Source of the DNA: Shinella lacus
GTDB lineage: Bacteria > Pseudomonadota > Alphaproteobacteria > Rhizobiales > Rhizobiaceae
DNA length: 64,000 bases
Direction of reading: 5' to 3'
NCBI RefSeq assembly: GCF_010994755.1
Contig: NZ_WHSB02000002.1
Location: 434,001 to 498,000, forward strand
Each line of letters opens with the position of its first letter. The stretch's first letter is position 1. Positions 25,752 through 35,457 of the stretch are shown here, piece after piece. Position numbers and translations under genes: made by a program. Under the pieces are notes generated by a model. It saw nothing but the letters and a program-made list of their open reading frames with translations. It made no database searches and was not told the origin of the DNA.

Positions 25752-26765
25752 GTGGGACATAAAAACTTCGAGAAGAACGTGACCCGGTTTGGCATGGGCC
25801 TGCGGTTGCTGGCTATTCCGCTGGTCTGCGCGGGCCTTGCGGCCTGTGCCACGACGACACCGGCGCCCTCCAAGAAGAAGGTGCGCGGCAAGGAGTATTT
25901 CTCCGAATCCGAATATGGCGTGAAGGCGAGCCCGCGCGTCGTCGAGGACGGGCAGGCCGTGCCGAAGGGCGGCGGCCGCTACCAGCTCGGCAAGGCCTAT
26001 CAGGTCCGCGGCAAGTGGTACAAGCCGCGCGAAGAGCCCGGCTACAACAAGACCGGCCTCGCATCCTGGTACGGCTCCGCCTTCCACGGCCGCAGGACGG
26101 CGAATGGCGAGGTCTACGACCGCTACCATCTTTCCGCCGCGCATCCGACATTCCCGCTGCCGAGTTATGCCCGTGTCACGAATATGGAGAACGGCACGTC
26201 GGTCGTCGTGCGCGTCAACGACCGCGGCCCGTTCCATGAAGGTCGCGTGATCGACGTTTCCTCGAAGACGGCGGATTTGCTCGACATGAAACGCACCGGC
26301 ACGGCCAAGGTGCGCGTGCAATATGTCGGCAAGGCGCCGCTCGAGGGCAACGACATGCCCTATCTGATGGCTTCTTACGTCACCAAGGGCTCGCGCGTGC
26401 CGGCGGTCGATCCGGGCGGGCAGATCGCGACGGGCGTCATGGTGGCTTCCGCCGACGACAGCGCGCTGCCGGGTGTGGGTGAGGGCACGCTTACCGTTCC
26501 CGAACAGAGCACGATGACGGCGCTCGCCAAGACGACGCCGGCGACGGATGCTTTCCAGGCGATGGAACAGTTCGTCATGCTGCCGGAAATCGGCCCGCTG
26601 CCGATGGAACGGCCGAATTTCGTGCCCGACCTTTCGACCGAGCCGAGCTATGCCGCCGCCTATGCGGACGAGCGCGTGCGGGATGCGGCAGGCGCCTTCG
26701 ACGCCATCCTGACGATCGACGGAAAACTCACGCCGCTCTCTGCACTCGCCGACAACGCGGGCTGA
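25752..26765 (+). CDS. rlpA: RlpA-family septal lytic transglycosylase, lipoprotein
   Basis: RlpA cleaves glycan strands lacking stem peptides at division sites. The double-psi beta-barrel is clear: GLASWYGSAFHGRRTANGE (about residues 98-116), VVVRVNDRGPF (about 153) and GRVIDVSSKTADLLDM. The lipobox GLAAC sits near residue 34 if translation begins at GTG 25752. The ATG at 25794 would give a more usual lipoprotein signal of about 18 residues and may be the real start. No SPOR domain is visible at the C-terminus, unlike the E. coli protein. It is followed by a PBP5-family gene, a common rhizobial order. Confidence 0.9.
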   Translation: MGHKNFEKNVTRFGMGLRLLAIPLVCAGLAACATTTPAPSKKKVRGKEYFSESEYGVKASPRVVEDGQAVPKGGGRYQLGKAYQVRGKWYKPREEPGYNKTGLASWYGSAFHGRRTANGEVYDRYHLSAAHPTFPLPSYARVTNMENGTSVVVRVNDRGPFHEGRVIDVSSKTADLLDMKRTGTAKVRVQYVGKAPLEGNDMPYLMASYVTKGSRVPAVDPGGQIATGVMVASADDSALPGVGEGTLTVPEQSTMTALAKTTPATDAFQAMEQFVMLPEIGPLPMERPNFVPDLSTEPSYAAAYADERVRDAAGAFDAILTIDGKLTPLSALADNAG

Positions 26766-26836
26766 TCGCCCGCGTCCCCAAAGCCGTTTGCGCAATGCAG
26801 GCGGCTGTGGGAGTGTGACGACATCCCGGAGTCGCC

Positions 26837-28000
26837 ATGCATCGCCGCCTTTTTGCCGCCGTCGTTTTTTCCCTGTTCTTCATCAGCGTTGCGCACGCCC
26901 AGTCCGCGGCGCCGCAAGCCGGCTTCGACGTCAAGGCGAAGCAGGTCTATCTCATCGAGGCGCAAACCGGCACGGTGCTGTTCGCCCGCGCCGAGGACGA
27001 CACGGTCCCGGCCGCCTCGCTCGCCAAGCTGATGACCATGGCAACGGTGTTCAAGGCGCTTGCCGATGGCGGAATCACGCTTGAGACGCAATATCCGGTG
27101 ACCGAATATGCCTGGCGGACCGGCGGCGCGCCGTCGCGCACCTCCACCATGTTTGCGGCGCTGAAATCGAATGTGCGCGTGGAGGACCTGATCCGCGGCG
27201 TCACGGTGCAGTTCGCCAACGATGCCTGCATCATTCTGGGCGAGGGCATTGCCGGGTCGGAGGCCGCCTTTGCGGAACAGATGACGAAGGAGGCGCGGGC
27301 GCTCGGGCTGGTGAAGTCGAACTTTGCCAATGCGACCGGCCTGCCGAACCCAGATAATAAGGTGACGATGCGCGAGATGGTGCTGCTCGCGCGCCACCTG
27401 CAGACGACCTATCCGCAGCACATGCGCTACTATCTCGAACCGGAATTCGAGTGGAACAAGATCAAGCAGCGCAACCGCAATCCGCTGCTGGCGCTGAATA
27501 TCGGCGTGACGGGCTTCGTCACCGGCTTTTCGGAGGAAGGCGGATATTCGATCGTCGCGGCGGTGAACCGGGATGGCAAACACCTGCTGCTCGCCATGGG
27601 CGGCCTGGAGAACGAAAAGACGCGCATCGAGGAATCCCGCCGCATCATCGAATGGGCGCTCTCTTCCTTCGAGCGGCGCACGCTTTTCAAGGAGGGCGAG
27701 GCCATTGCGGATGCGAGCGTCTATGGCGGCGATGCCTCGACGGTGCCGCTGGTCGCCGGCGAGCAGGTGGACGTGTTTCTGCCGAAGGACAATTCGCAGC
27801 GCCTCGTCGCGCGCGTCGTCTATAGCTGGCCGGTGCGCGCGCCGGTCACGCCGGGGCAGGCGGTCGGTACGCTGAAAATCTGGAACGACAAGCAGCTTTT
27901 GCGCGAGGTGCCGGTGAAGACGGCGGGCACGGTGGGCGAGGGCACGCTGCGGGCGCGCGCGCTCGATGCGCTGATCGAACTCTTCTTCTTCTGGATTTGA
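26837..28000 (+). CDS. PBP5-family (S11) D-alanyl-D-alanine carboxypeptidase-like protein
   Basis: The 387-residue exported protein has a signal peptide (cleavage near AHAQ, about residue 23), a serine peptidase S11 domain and a PBP5 C-terminal domain, and ends in a hydrophobic tail (LIELFFFWI) that could anchor it. The active-site SxxK motif is present as SLAK. The second motif, usually SxN, reads FAN (VQFANDAC), and the third, usually KTG, reads VTG (GFVTGFSEEGGY). If those residues matter as in other PBPs, activity may be reduced or changed. The enzyme would trim the last D-Ala of peptidoglycan stems. ATG 26837 has GGAG upstream. Confidence 0.85.
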   Translation: MHRRLFAAVVFSLFFISVAHAQSAAPQAGFDVKAKQVYLIEAQTGTVLFARAEDDTVPAASLAKLMTMATVFKALADGGITLETQYPVTEYAWRTGGAPSRTSTMFAALKSNVRVEDLIRGVTVQFANDACIILGEGIAGSEAAFAEQMTKEARALGLVKSNFANATGLPNPDNKVTMREMVLLARHLQTTYPQHMRYYLEPEFEWNKIKQRNRNPLLALNIGVTGFVTGFSEEGGYSIVAAVNRDGKHLLLAMGGLENEKTRIEESRRIIEWALSSFERRTLFKEGEAIADASVYGGDASTVPLVAGEQVDVFLPKDNSQRLVARVVYSWPVRAPVTPGQAVGTLKIWNDKQLLREVPVKTAGTVGEGTLRARALDALIELFFFWI

Positions 28001-28109
28001 AAGGGCGAAGCGGGGCGAAAAGCGTTTCGCCGGCCGGAAACATGGGTTAGTAGTGATCCCGAGTCATCCCGGCCTTTGCCGGATATTGCCAGGGAAATGG
28101 AAGTAGGAT

Positions 28110-28793
28110 TTGTCTGCCGCACCGGGTTTGTTTGTCACGTTCGAAGGCGGCGAGGGCGCCGGAAAGTCGACGCAGATCCGGCTTCTGGCGGCAGCCTTGC
28201 GTGAACGCGGCCTCACCGTGCTGATGACGCGCGAGCCCGGCGGCTCCAAGGGGGCGGAGGCCGTACGCCATGTTCTGCTTTCGGGTGCGGCGGAACCCTA
28301 CGGCATTCGCATGGAAGCCGTGCTCTTTGCCGCCGCGCGCAGCGATCATGTCGAGCAGGTCATCCGCCCGGCGCTTGCTGCGGGCACGGTCGTGCTCTGC
28401 GACCGCTTCATGGATTCCTCCCGCGTCTACCAGGGCATCACCGGCAATCTGGAGCAGCCCTTCATCGAGGCGCTGGAGCGCGTGGCCATCAACGGCGTCG
28501 TGCCGGACTGCACGATCATCTTCGACCTGCCGGCGGCCATCGGCCTGGAACGCGCCCGCAAGCGCAGCAGCGGGTCGGGCGAGAGCGCCGAACCCGATCG
28601 CTTCGAGAAGGAAGAGCTGGAGACGCACGAAAAACGCCGCGAGGCCTTCCTCGACATCGCCGAGCGCGAGCCGCTGCGCTGCCGCGTGGTGGATGCGACT
28701 GAGACGCAGGAGGTGATCGCGGCGCAGGTGCTTTCCCTCGTAGAGACGCTGCTGCCGATCACGGCCGAGGGTCGTCCGGAGCAGGTCTCGTGA
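28110..28793 (+). CDS. tmk: Thymidylate kinase
   Basis: Tmk phosphorylates dTMP to dTDP for DNA synthesis. The 227-residue product shows the P-loop [11 protein letters not shown] (residues 10-20), the DRX-type LCDRFMDSS and the [11 protein letters not shown] substrate loop. The start is TTG 28110, behind GTAGGA. It overlaps holB by four bases, the usual rhizobial pair. Confidence 0.95.
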   Translation: MSAAPGLFVTFEGGEGAGKSTQIRLLAAALRERGLTVLMTREPGGSKGAEAVRHVLLSGAAEPYGIRMEAVLFAAARSDHVEQVIRPALAAGTVVLCDRFMDSSRVYQGITGNLEQPFIEALERVAINGVVPDCTIIFDLPAAIGLERARKRSSGSGESAEPDRFEKEELETHEKRREAFLDIAEREPLRCRVVDATETQEVIAAQVLSLVETLLPITAEGRPEQVS

Positions 28794-29821
28794 GCGACGA
28801 GCGGCCGGGCATTCTCGATGGTGCGGTCCATCCGGCCGAGCAGACGAAGCTTTTTGGCCACGCCGAGGCTGAAGCCTTCCTGGCGCGCTCCTACCGCTCC
28901 GGCAAGGGGCACCACGCCATCCTGATCGAGGGGCCGCAGGGCATCGGCAAGGCGACACTCGCCTTCCGCTTCGCAAACCACGTCCTGCATCACCCGGAGC
29001 CCGCCGAGGCGCCGGAGACCATGGCAGACCCATCGCCCGCAGCACCCATCACCCGCCAGCTGGCGGCAGGCGCTTCGCACAACCTGCTGCATCTCTCCCG
29101 CCCGGTCGACGAGAAAACCGGCAAGATGAAATCGGCCATCACAGTGGACGAGGTGCGCAAGGCCGGCAAATTCCTGGCGCAGACCTCGGGCACCGGCAAC
29201 TGGCGCATCATCATCATCGACCCGGCGGACGACCTGAACCGCAACGCCGCCAACGCCATCCTGAAAATCCTGGAAGAGCCGCCGAAACGCTCGCTGTTCC
29301 TCGTCCTGACCCACGCGCCGGGAAAGCTGCTGCCGACGATCCGCTCGCGCTGCCTGCCGCTGACGCTGTCGCCGCTTGCGGAAAACGACCTTGCCGCCGC
29401 GCTGGAAAGCCTCGGCGCAGCACCTTCGGGTCCGCGGGCAGGGGATGTGCTCTCCGCCGCCCGGGGCAGCGTTTCCGAAGCGCTGAAGCTGGTGAACTAC
29501 GGCGGCTTCGACATCGTCGAGGCTTTTCGCACGATCGTCGCGGCCCCGGCCGAGCCGCCGCGCCGCGACGTGCACAAGCTCGCCGACGTGCTTTCGGCGA
29601 AGGACAGCGACACCGTCTTCTCCTTCTTCTGCCAGCACGCCACCGATTTCGTGACCGACTCTGCCCGCGGCGCCGCCCTTGCCGGTGACATTTCCCGCGC
29701 CGACCGCCTCGCCCAGCTCGCCTCGTTGCTCAACGAGCGCATCACCATCGCGCAGGCCTATAATCTCGATCGAAAACAGACGATCATCAGCGTGCTCGAC
29801 GACATCCGCGCCTCGCTTTAA
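28790..29821 (+). CDS. holB: DNA polymerase III, delta-prime subunit
   Basis: The 343-residue product is a clamp-loader AAA+ subunit. The nucleotide loop reads [14 protein letters not shown] (about residue 45), followed by a sensor region with [14 protein letters not shown] (about 150) and the SRC motif in [11 protein letters not shown]. It is part of the complex that opens the beta clamp on DNA. GTG start, overlapping tmk by four bases. It lacks the usual zinc-binding Cys cluster, as alphaproteobacterial members often do. Confidence 0.92.
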   Translation: MSDERPGILDGAVHPAEQTKLFGHAEAEAFLARSYRSGKGHHAILIEGPQGIGKATLAFRFANHVLHHPEPAEAPETMADPSPAAPITRQLAAGASHNLLHLSRPVDEKTGKMKSAITVDEVRKAGKFLAQTSGTGNWRIIIIDPADDLNRNAANAILKILEEPPKRSLFLVLTHAPGKLLPTIRSRCLPLTLSPLAENDLAAALESLGAAPSGPRAGDVLSAARGSVSEALKLVNYGGFDIVEAFRTIVAAPAEPPRRDVHKLADVLSAKDSDTVFSFFCQHATDFVTDSARGAALAGDISRADRLAQLASLLNERITIAQAYNLDRKQTIISVLDDIRASL

Positions 29822-29898
29822 GTCAACTTGCTGTTTCCCTCTCCGCCCGCATGGTCTAATACCTTGCGGCATTGCACAACCGAAGACAGAACGCACCC

Positions 29899-31449
29899 AT
29901 GACCGACACGTCCCGTTTCTACATCACGACCGCCATTTCCTATCCGAACGGCAAGCCGCATATCGGCCATGCCTACGAGCTGATCGCGACGGATGCCATG
30001 GCGCGTTACCAGCGGCTCGATGGACGCGATGTGTTCTTCCTGACCGGAACGGACGAACACGGCCAGAAGATGCAGCAGACGGCGCGCAAGGAGGGCATTT
30101 CCCCGCGTGAGCTTGCCGACCGGAATTCGAAAGAATTCAAAGATATGGCCGTTCTTCTTAATGCGTCGAACGATGATTTCATCCGCACCACCGAAGAGCG
30201 CCACTACGAGACCTGCGCCGAGATCTGGCGCCGCATGGCCGCCAATGGCGACATCTACAAGGACAGCTATGCCGGCTGGTATTCCGTGCGCGACGAGGCC
30301 TATTACCAGGAAAACGAGACGGAAAAGCGCGACGACGGCGTGCGCTACGGACCGCAGGGTACGCCTGTCGAATGGGTGGAGGAGGAGAGCTATTTCTTCC
30401 GCCTCTCCGCTTACCAGGACAAGCTCCTCAAGCACTACGAGGACAACCCGGATTTCATCGGCCCGGCGGAGCGCCGCAACGAGGTGATCTCCTTCGTGAA
30501 GTCCGGCCTCAAGGACCTCTCCATGTCGCGCACGACCTTCGACTGGGGCATCCCGGTCCCGGGTGATCCGGCGCATGTCATGTATGTCTGGGTCGACGCG
30601 CTGACCAACTATATCACCGCGACCGGCTACCTGACCGATCCCGAAGGCCCGCGCGCGAAATACTGGCCGGCGAACATCCACATCATCGGCAAGGACATCA
30701 TCCGCTTCCACGCCGTCTACTGGCCGGCTTTCCTGATGTCGGCCGGCGTGCCGCTGCCCAAACGCGTCTTCGCGCATGGCTTCCTGCTCAACAAGGGCGA
30801 GAAGATGTCGAAGTCGCTCGGCAACGTGGTCGATCCGGTCAACCTGGTGAACCATTTCGGCCTCGATCCGATCCGCTACTTCTTCCTGCGCGAGGTCTCC
30901 TTCGGCCAGGATGGCAGCTATAGCGAGGAGGGCATCGCGACCCGCATCAATTCCGACCTCGCCAACGGCATCGGCAATCTCGCCAGCCGCTCGCTGTCGA
31001 TGATCGTGAAGAACTGCGACGGCAAGGTGCCGGAGTGCGGCGACCTCACCGACGCCGACCGCGCGATGCTCGCCTCCGTCGATGCGCTCTATGCGCTGAC
31101 CCGCGAGGAAATGGGCCGGCAGCAGATCCACAAGGCGCTGGCCGCGATCATCGCCGTCGTCTCGGAGGCCGACCGCTATTTCGCCGGCGAGGCGCCCTGG
31201 GCGCTGAAGAAGACCGATCCGGTCCGCATGGGCACCGTGCTCTACGTGACGGCGGAAGTCGTGCGCCAGATCGCGATCCTGCTGCAGCCGTTCATGCCGA
31301 AATCCAGCCGCAAGATGCTCGATCTCGTCGCGGCACCCGTCGAGAAACGCGATTTCGCGGCGCTCGGCGAGGCCGGCCGTCTTGTCAGCGGCACGCCGCT
31401 GGAAGCGCCAACACCGGTCTTCCCGCGCTACGTGGCACCCGAGGCCTGA
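29899..31449 (+). CDS. metG: Methionyl-tRNA synthetase
   Basis: The enzyme charges tRNA-Met. It shows the class I signatures PHIGH (residues 20-24) and KMSKS (about 302-306), plus [11 protein letters not shown]. The 516-residue length, with no zinc Cys cluster in the connective domain and no C-terminal dimer domain, fits the short alphaproteobacterial type. I chose ATG 29899; an in-frame TTG at 29872 would add nine residues. It lies 77 bases after holB. Confidence 0.95.
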   Translation: MTDTSRFYITTAISYPNGKPHIGHAYELIATDAMARYQRLDGRDVFFLTGTDEHGQKMQQTARKEGISPRELADRNSKEFKDMAVLLNASNDDFIRTTEERHYETCAEIWRRMAANGDIYKDSYAGWYSVRDEAYYQENETEKRDDGVRYGPQGTPVEWVEEESYFFRLSAYQDKLLKHYEDNPDFIGPAERRNEVISFVKSGLKDLSMSRTTFDWGIPVPGDPAHVMYVWVDALTNYITATGYLTDPEGPRAKYWPANIHIIGKDIIRFHAVYWPAFLMSAGVPLPKRVFAHGFLLNKGEKMSKSLGNVVDPVNLVNHFGLDPIRYFFLREVSFGQDGSYSEEGIATRINSDLANGIGNLASRSLSMIVKNCDGKVPECGDLTDADRAMLASVDALYALTREEMGRQQIHKALAAIIAVVSEADRYFAGEAPWALKKTDPVRMGTVLYVTAEVVRQIAILLQPFMPKSSRKMLDLVAAPVEKRDFAALGEAGRLVSGTPLEAPTPVFPRYVAPEA

Positions 31450-31456
31450 CGCGGCG

Positions 31457-32236
31457 ATGCTGATCGACACCCATTGCCATCTGGATTTTCCGGATTTCGA
31501 AGCGGAGCGCGACGACATCGTCGCGCGGGCGCACGCGGCCGGCGTGAAGCAGATGATCACGATTTCGACGCGGGTGCGGAAATTCCCGACGATCCTGGCG
31601 ATCGCTGAGAAATACCCGTCGGTCTTCTGCTCAGTCGGCACGCATCCGCACAATGCGGACGAGGAACTGGATGTCTCCGTTGCGGAGCTCGTCGAGCTCT
31701 CCAAGCATCCGCGTGTCGTGGCGATCGGCGAGGCGGGCCTCGACTATTTCTACGACAACGCGCCGCGCGACGCGCAGCGGATCGGCCTCGTCAACCATAT
31801 AGCCGCCGCGCGCGAGACCGGCCTACCGCTCGTCATCCACAGCCGCTCGGCGGATGAGGACATGGCGGCGATCCTGACCGAAGAAACGGGGAAGGGCGCC
31901 TTCCCCTTCCTGCTGCATTGTTTCTCTTCCGGCCCGGACCTTGCGCGCATCGGCGTCGAACTCGGCGGCTATGTTTCGTTTTCCGGCATCCTGACCTTCC
32001 CGAAATCGGAAGAGCTGCGCGAGATCGCCAAGACCGTGCCGCTGGAGCGCATGCTGGTGGAAACCGACGCGCCCTACCTCGCGCCAAAACCGTTCCGCGG
32101 AAAGCGCAACGAGCCGGCTTACGTGGCGCACACTGCCGCGGTGCTCGCCGAGACCATTGGCGTCAGCGCGGAAGAGATCGCCCGCATCACGACCGAAAAC
32201 GCCTTCCGCGTCTTCTCGAAGATGCCGCGGGTGTAG
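31457..32236 (+). CDS. tatD: TatD-family metal-dependent deoxyribonuclease
   Basis: The 259-residue TIM-barrel hydrolase has the metal ligands in DTHCHLDFP (residues 4-12), IGEAGLDYFYD (about 90), HSRSADEDM, HCFSSG and VETDAPYLAP (about 205). The family has 3'-5' DNase activity in DNA repair and RNA quality control. The ATG is seven bases after the metG stop, and the next gene starts two bases after its own stop, so the three are co-transcribed. Confidence 0.93.
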   Translation: MLIDTHCHLDFPDFEAERDDIVARAHAAGVKQMITISTRVRKFPTILAIAEKYPSVFCSVGTHPHNADEELDVSVAELVELSKHPRVVAIGEAGLDYFYDNAPRDAQRIGLVNHIAAARETGLPLVIHSRSADEDMAAILTEETGKGAFPFLLHCFSSGPDLARIGVELGGYVSFSGILTFPKSEELREIAKTVPLERMLVETDAPYLAPKPFRGKRNEPAYVAHTAAVLAETIGVSAEEIARITTENAFRVFSKMPRV

Positions 32237-32238
32237 CG

Positions 32239-33066
32239 GTGGTCTACCGGCGGCGCTTCACCATTCTCGGCTGCGGCTCGTCGCCCGGCGTGCCGCGCAT
32301 CACCGGCGACTGGGGTGCCTGCGATCCCGCCAACCCGAAGAACCGCCGTACCCGCGCGGCCTTCCTCGTCGAGCAGTTTGGGCCGCTCGGCTGCACCACC
32401 GTCGTCATCGATACGGGGCCGGATTTCCGCACGCAGATGATCGCCGCAGGCGTCGAAAACATCGATGCGGTGCTCTACACGCATGCCCATGCCGACCATA
32501 TCCACGGCATCGACGATATCCGCGGTTTCGTGCTGCTCAATCGTAAGCAGGTGCCGATCTGGGCGGATGTCATCACGATGGAGCGCATCCGCGAGGGGTT
32601 CGGCTATTGCCTGAAGACGCCAGCGGGCAGCATGTATCCGCCGATCGTGACGGAAAACCTGATAGAGCCGATGGACGCGCCGGTCACGATAACGGGAGCA
32701 GGGGGCTCGATCGTCTTCCAGCCCCTGCTCCAGGTGCACGGCTCGATCCATTCGCTGGGCTTTCGCATCGGTGACATCGCCTATTGCAGCGATATCAGCG
32801 ACTTTCCGGACGAGACGGTCCCACGGCTGCAAGGGCTCGACGTGCTGATCGTCGACGCGCTGCAATATCGCTTCCATTCCAGCCATCTGTCGCTCAGCCA
32901 GGCGCTCGAATGGATCGAACGCCTGAAGCCGGCGCGCGCCATTCTGACCCATATGCATGTGCCGCTCGACTACGACACCGTGCAAAAGGAAACGCCAGCC
33001 CACGTGGAACCGGCGTTTGATGGCCTGCGCTTCGAGGTCGAACTCGCCGACGATCAGGCGAAGTAA
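32239..33066 (+). CDS. Metallo-beta-lactamase fold hydrolase, PhnP-like
   Basis: The GTG start at 32239 is two bases after the tatD stop. The 275-residue protein has the motif [13 protein letters not shown] (about residues 81-93) and further ligands in [11 protein letters not shown] and [10 protein letters not shown]. The start [18 protein letters not shown] is typical of the PhnP/cyclic phosphodiesterase branch. The position directly after metG-tatD is conserved in rhizobia. The natural substrate is not clear. Its 3' end overlaps purC (opposite strand) by 13 bases. Confidence 0.9.
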   Translation: MVYRRRFTILGCGSSPGVPRITGDWGACDPANPKNRRTRAAFLVEQFGPLGCTTVVIDTGPDFRTQMIAAGVENIDAVLYTHAHADHIHGIDDIRGFVLLNRKQVPIWADVITMERIREGFGYCLKTPAGSMYPPIVTENLIEPMDAPVTITGAGGSIVFQPLLQVHGSIHSLGFRIGDIAYCSDISDFPDETVPRLQGLDVLIVDALQYRFHSSHLSLSQALEWIERLKPARAILTHMHVPLDYDTVQKETPAHVEPAFDGLRFEVELADDQAK

Positions 33067-34007
33067 GGCGCGAGATTGTTGCGGATACGGTCCAGCACCG
33101 TCTTTCCGGAAAGATCCGGCACAAACGTCTTTCCGGTAATCTGTTCAAAGGCCTGGATGTAGACCTTCGACGTCTGCTCGACCAGGTCGCGCGGGATTTC
33201 CGGGATCGGGTCCTTGTAGGGATCGCAGCGCTCGGTGACCCAGGCGCGCACGAAATCCTTGTCGAAGCTCGCCGGGCGGCCGCCCTTGGCAAAACTCTCT
33301 TCGTAGCTCTCCGCGATCCAGTAGCGGCTCGAATCCGGCGTGTGGATCTCGTCGGCCAGCACGATGCGGCCGTCCTTGTCCGTGCCGAATTCGTATTTGG
33401 TATCGACGAGGATCAGGCCGCGCTCGGCCGCGCGGGCCTGGCCGCGCGCAAAGAGCGACAGCGCATATCGCGACACCGTTTCCCATTGCTCGGGCGTTAG
33501 CAGGCCCTGGGCAAGGATTTCCTCGCCGGAAAGCGGCTCGTCATGCCCGCCGTCAAAGGCCTTGCTGGTGGGCGTGATGATCGGCTCGGGCAGTTTCTCG
33601 TTGTCGCGAAGACCGTCCGGCAGCGTGATGCCGTACATCTGGCGTTCGCCCTTGCGGTACTTCGTCAGGATCGAGGTGCTGGTCGTGCCGGCGAGATAAC
33701 CGCGCACGACGACCTCGACCGGCAGGATATCGAGCCGTGTACCGATGACGACGTTCGGGTCCGGATAGGCCAGAACATGGTTCGGGCAGATGTCGGCGGT
33801 CTCTTCGAACCAGTAGCGCGCCGTCTGCGTCAGCACCTGGCCCTTGAAGGGAATGGCGGTCAGGATGACGTCGAAGGCGCTGAGCCGATCCGTCGCGATG
33901 ATGATGCGGCTGCCATCGGCCAGGTCGTAATTCTCGCGGACCTTGCCGTTGTAGCGGTTCGGCAGTTCCGGAATGTGGGCGTCGGAGAGAATGCGCAACT
34001 CGCTCAT
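33054..34007 (-). CDS. purC: Phosphoribosylaminoimidazole-succinocarboxamide synthase (SAICAR synthase)
   Basis: The enzyme joins CAIR and aspartate in purine synthesis using ATP. The 317-residue product is of the longer PurC type. It shows [11 protein letters not shown] near the N-terminus (residues 19-29), [34 protein letters not shown] and [18 protein letters not shown] (about 210). It is convergent with the MBL hydrolase and monocistronic as far as visible. Confidence 0.95.
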   Translation of the reverse strand: MSELRILSDAHIPELPNRYNGKVRENYDLADGSRIIIATDRLSAFDVILTAIPFKGQVLTQTARYWFEETADICPNHVLAYPDPNVVIGTRLDILPVEVVVRGYLAGTTSTSILTKYRKGERQMYGITLPDGLRDNEKLPEPIITPTSKAFDGGHDEPLSGEEILAQGLLTPEQWETVSRYALSLFARGQARAAERGLILVDTKYEFGTDKDGRIVLADEIHTPDSSRYWIAESYEESFAKGGRPASFDKDFVRAWVTERCDPYKDPIPEIPRDLVEQTSKVYIQAFEQITGKTFVPDLSGKTVLDRIRNNLAPYFA

Positions 34008-34293
34008 CGGTGCAGGCTTTCGCTGTTGGTTCCGTCTGCCGTTTCGCTTAAGGCTGTGAGAGGTGCCGGGTCAAGGCGGAAACCGGATTTCCAGCGTCTT
34101 TGGGCATTTCGGCATATCGTTTAGTTCCATAATCTATCTTATCCGATTTATGGATGAGGTCTGCTGGCAGCCCACCATGCCCGCTCCCAGGCCACAATCC
34201 CACGTTTCAGATGTCGACTATCCTACGCGTTCGAGAGTAGATTGCCGTCAGATTCGGCGCGCCACCCTTCAGCTTTTTCACCGCGATATCCAG

Positions 34294-34839
34294 ATGCCCG
34301 ACATTCCTCTGCTCGAAACCGATCGCCTCGTCTTGCGCGGCTTTCAAATTGACGACCTCGACGCGACGGCGGCGATGTGGGCCATGCCGGAGGTCGTGCG
34401 CTACATTGGCGGAACGCCCTTGTCGCGCGAGCAGTCCTGGGCCCGCATGCTACGCCATATCGGCATGTGGAGCATCATGGGTTTCGGGTTCTGGGCGATC
34501 ACGGACAAGCTCTCCGGCCAACTCATCGGAGAAGCCGGGTTCCATGAGATGCGCAGAGCCTTCACGCCCAGCATCGAGAACACCATGGAAGCCGGCTGGG
34601 GACTGATCCCCGACGTCCAGGGCCGAGGTTATGCCAGCGAAGCCCTCGATGCGATGTGGTCCTGGGCGAAGGCGAACAAGGCCGGCGTTCCCGTCACCTG
34701 CATCATCGACGCGCAGAATGCGGCCTCCATACGCCTTGCCGAGCGGCACGGGTTCCGGGCGTTTGCCCGGTCGACATATCAGGGGTCCGAAATCGTGGTC
34801 TTCCACAAGGACGTGATTGCTTCATCGGAAAGCGCTTAA
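34294..34839 (+). CDS. GNAT-family N-acetyltransferase (RimJ/RimL type)
   Basis: The 181-residue protein begins IPLLETDRLVLRGFQIDD, the hallmark start of the RimJ/RimL branch. The acetyl-CoA loop region follows around WGLIPDVQGRGYASEALDAM (about 108-127), then SIRLAERHGFRAF near the end. It transfers acetyl from acetyl-CoA to an amine, possibly a protein N-terminus; the substrate is unknown. I chose ATG 34294 from where homology starts. The gene ends just before an unusually AT-rich spacer. Confidence 0.87.
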   Translation: MPDIPLLETDRLVLRGFQIDDLDATAAMWAMPEVVRYIGGTPLSREQSWARMLRHIGMWSIMGFGFWAITDKLSGQLIGEAGFHEMRRAFTPSIENTMEAGWGLIPDVQGRGYASEALDAMWSWAKANKAGVPVTCIIDAQNAASIRLAERHGFRAFARSTYQGSEIVVFHKDVIASSESA

Positions 34840-34864
34840 AAGCTGCCCTGCCCGCGCCATCACG

Positions 34865-34945
34865 AATTAGTGATATTATATATTTACTTTAAGTAAAAAT
34901 ACTATTATATTGTTTTTAAAAGAATAATTATAAAAAATACCCACG
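34865..34945. promoter_or_regulatory. AT-rich spacer with a palindrome, possible operator or promoter
   Basis: About 80 bases here are roughly four-fifths A/T in an otherwise GC-rich sequence. They contain a perfect odd palindrome, TTTACTT-T-AAGTAAA, at 34883-34897. It lies between the acetyltransferase gene and the DUF4864 gene, about 130 bases before the latter's start. A role as promoter/operator is inference. Confidence 0.4.
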
Positions 34946-35025
34946 AAAAGAAGCCACTCGCATCGTATGCGGCTCTTTGCAAGTTCCCGTGCTACTCTAG
35001 CTTTCGCCGAAAAGGAGTGTGCGCC

Positions 35026-35448
35026 ATGAAATTGCCTGCCGCCGTGTTCCTTTGCGTTTCCCTCTGTCTCCTTCCGCTGGAAGCCGTGCGGGCCGACGAG
35101 CCTGTCGACACGGCGCAGACCGTCATCCAGAGCCAGATCACCGCCTTCCTGAACGACGATGCCAAGACGGCTTATTCGTTTGCCTCGCCGACCATCCGGG
35201 GAAAATTCCCCAGCGAAGACGTTTTCTTCGAGATGGTGAAGAAGGGTTATGCGCCGGTCTACCGGCCGGGCAATTTCGCCTTCGGCCGCTCCAAGGTGAC
35301 CGGCGACATGGTGGTGCAGGAGGTGCTGATCTCCGCGCCGGATGGCAAGGATTGGACGGCGCTCTACCAGGTCGTGAAGCAGCCGGACGGCAGCTACAAG
35401 ATCAATGGCGTGCACATGGTGCGTTCGGCGCCGGGGCCGGAAATCTGA
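35026..35448 (+). CDS. DUF4864-family exported protein
   Basis: The ATG at 35026 follows AAAGGAG at 35011-35017. The 140-residue product has a signal peptide (cleavage after VRA, about residue 22). It has the DUF4864 pattern: TVIQSQITAFLNDDAKTAYS, FASPTIRGKFPSEDVFFEMV and a final KINGVHMVRSAP strand. The fold is related to NTF2-like cone domains. The role is unknown. It is convergent with tgt, with ten bases between. Confidence 0.87.
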   Translation: MKLPAAVFLCVSLCLLPLEAVRADEPVDTAQTVIQSQITAFLNDDAKTAYSFASPTIRGKFPSEDVFFEMVKKGYAPVYRPGNFAFGRSKVTGDMVVQEVLISAPDGKDWTALYQVVKQPDGSYKINGVHMVRSAPGPEI

Positions 35449-35457
35449 TCTGCCAAC

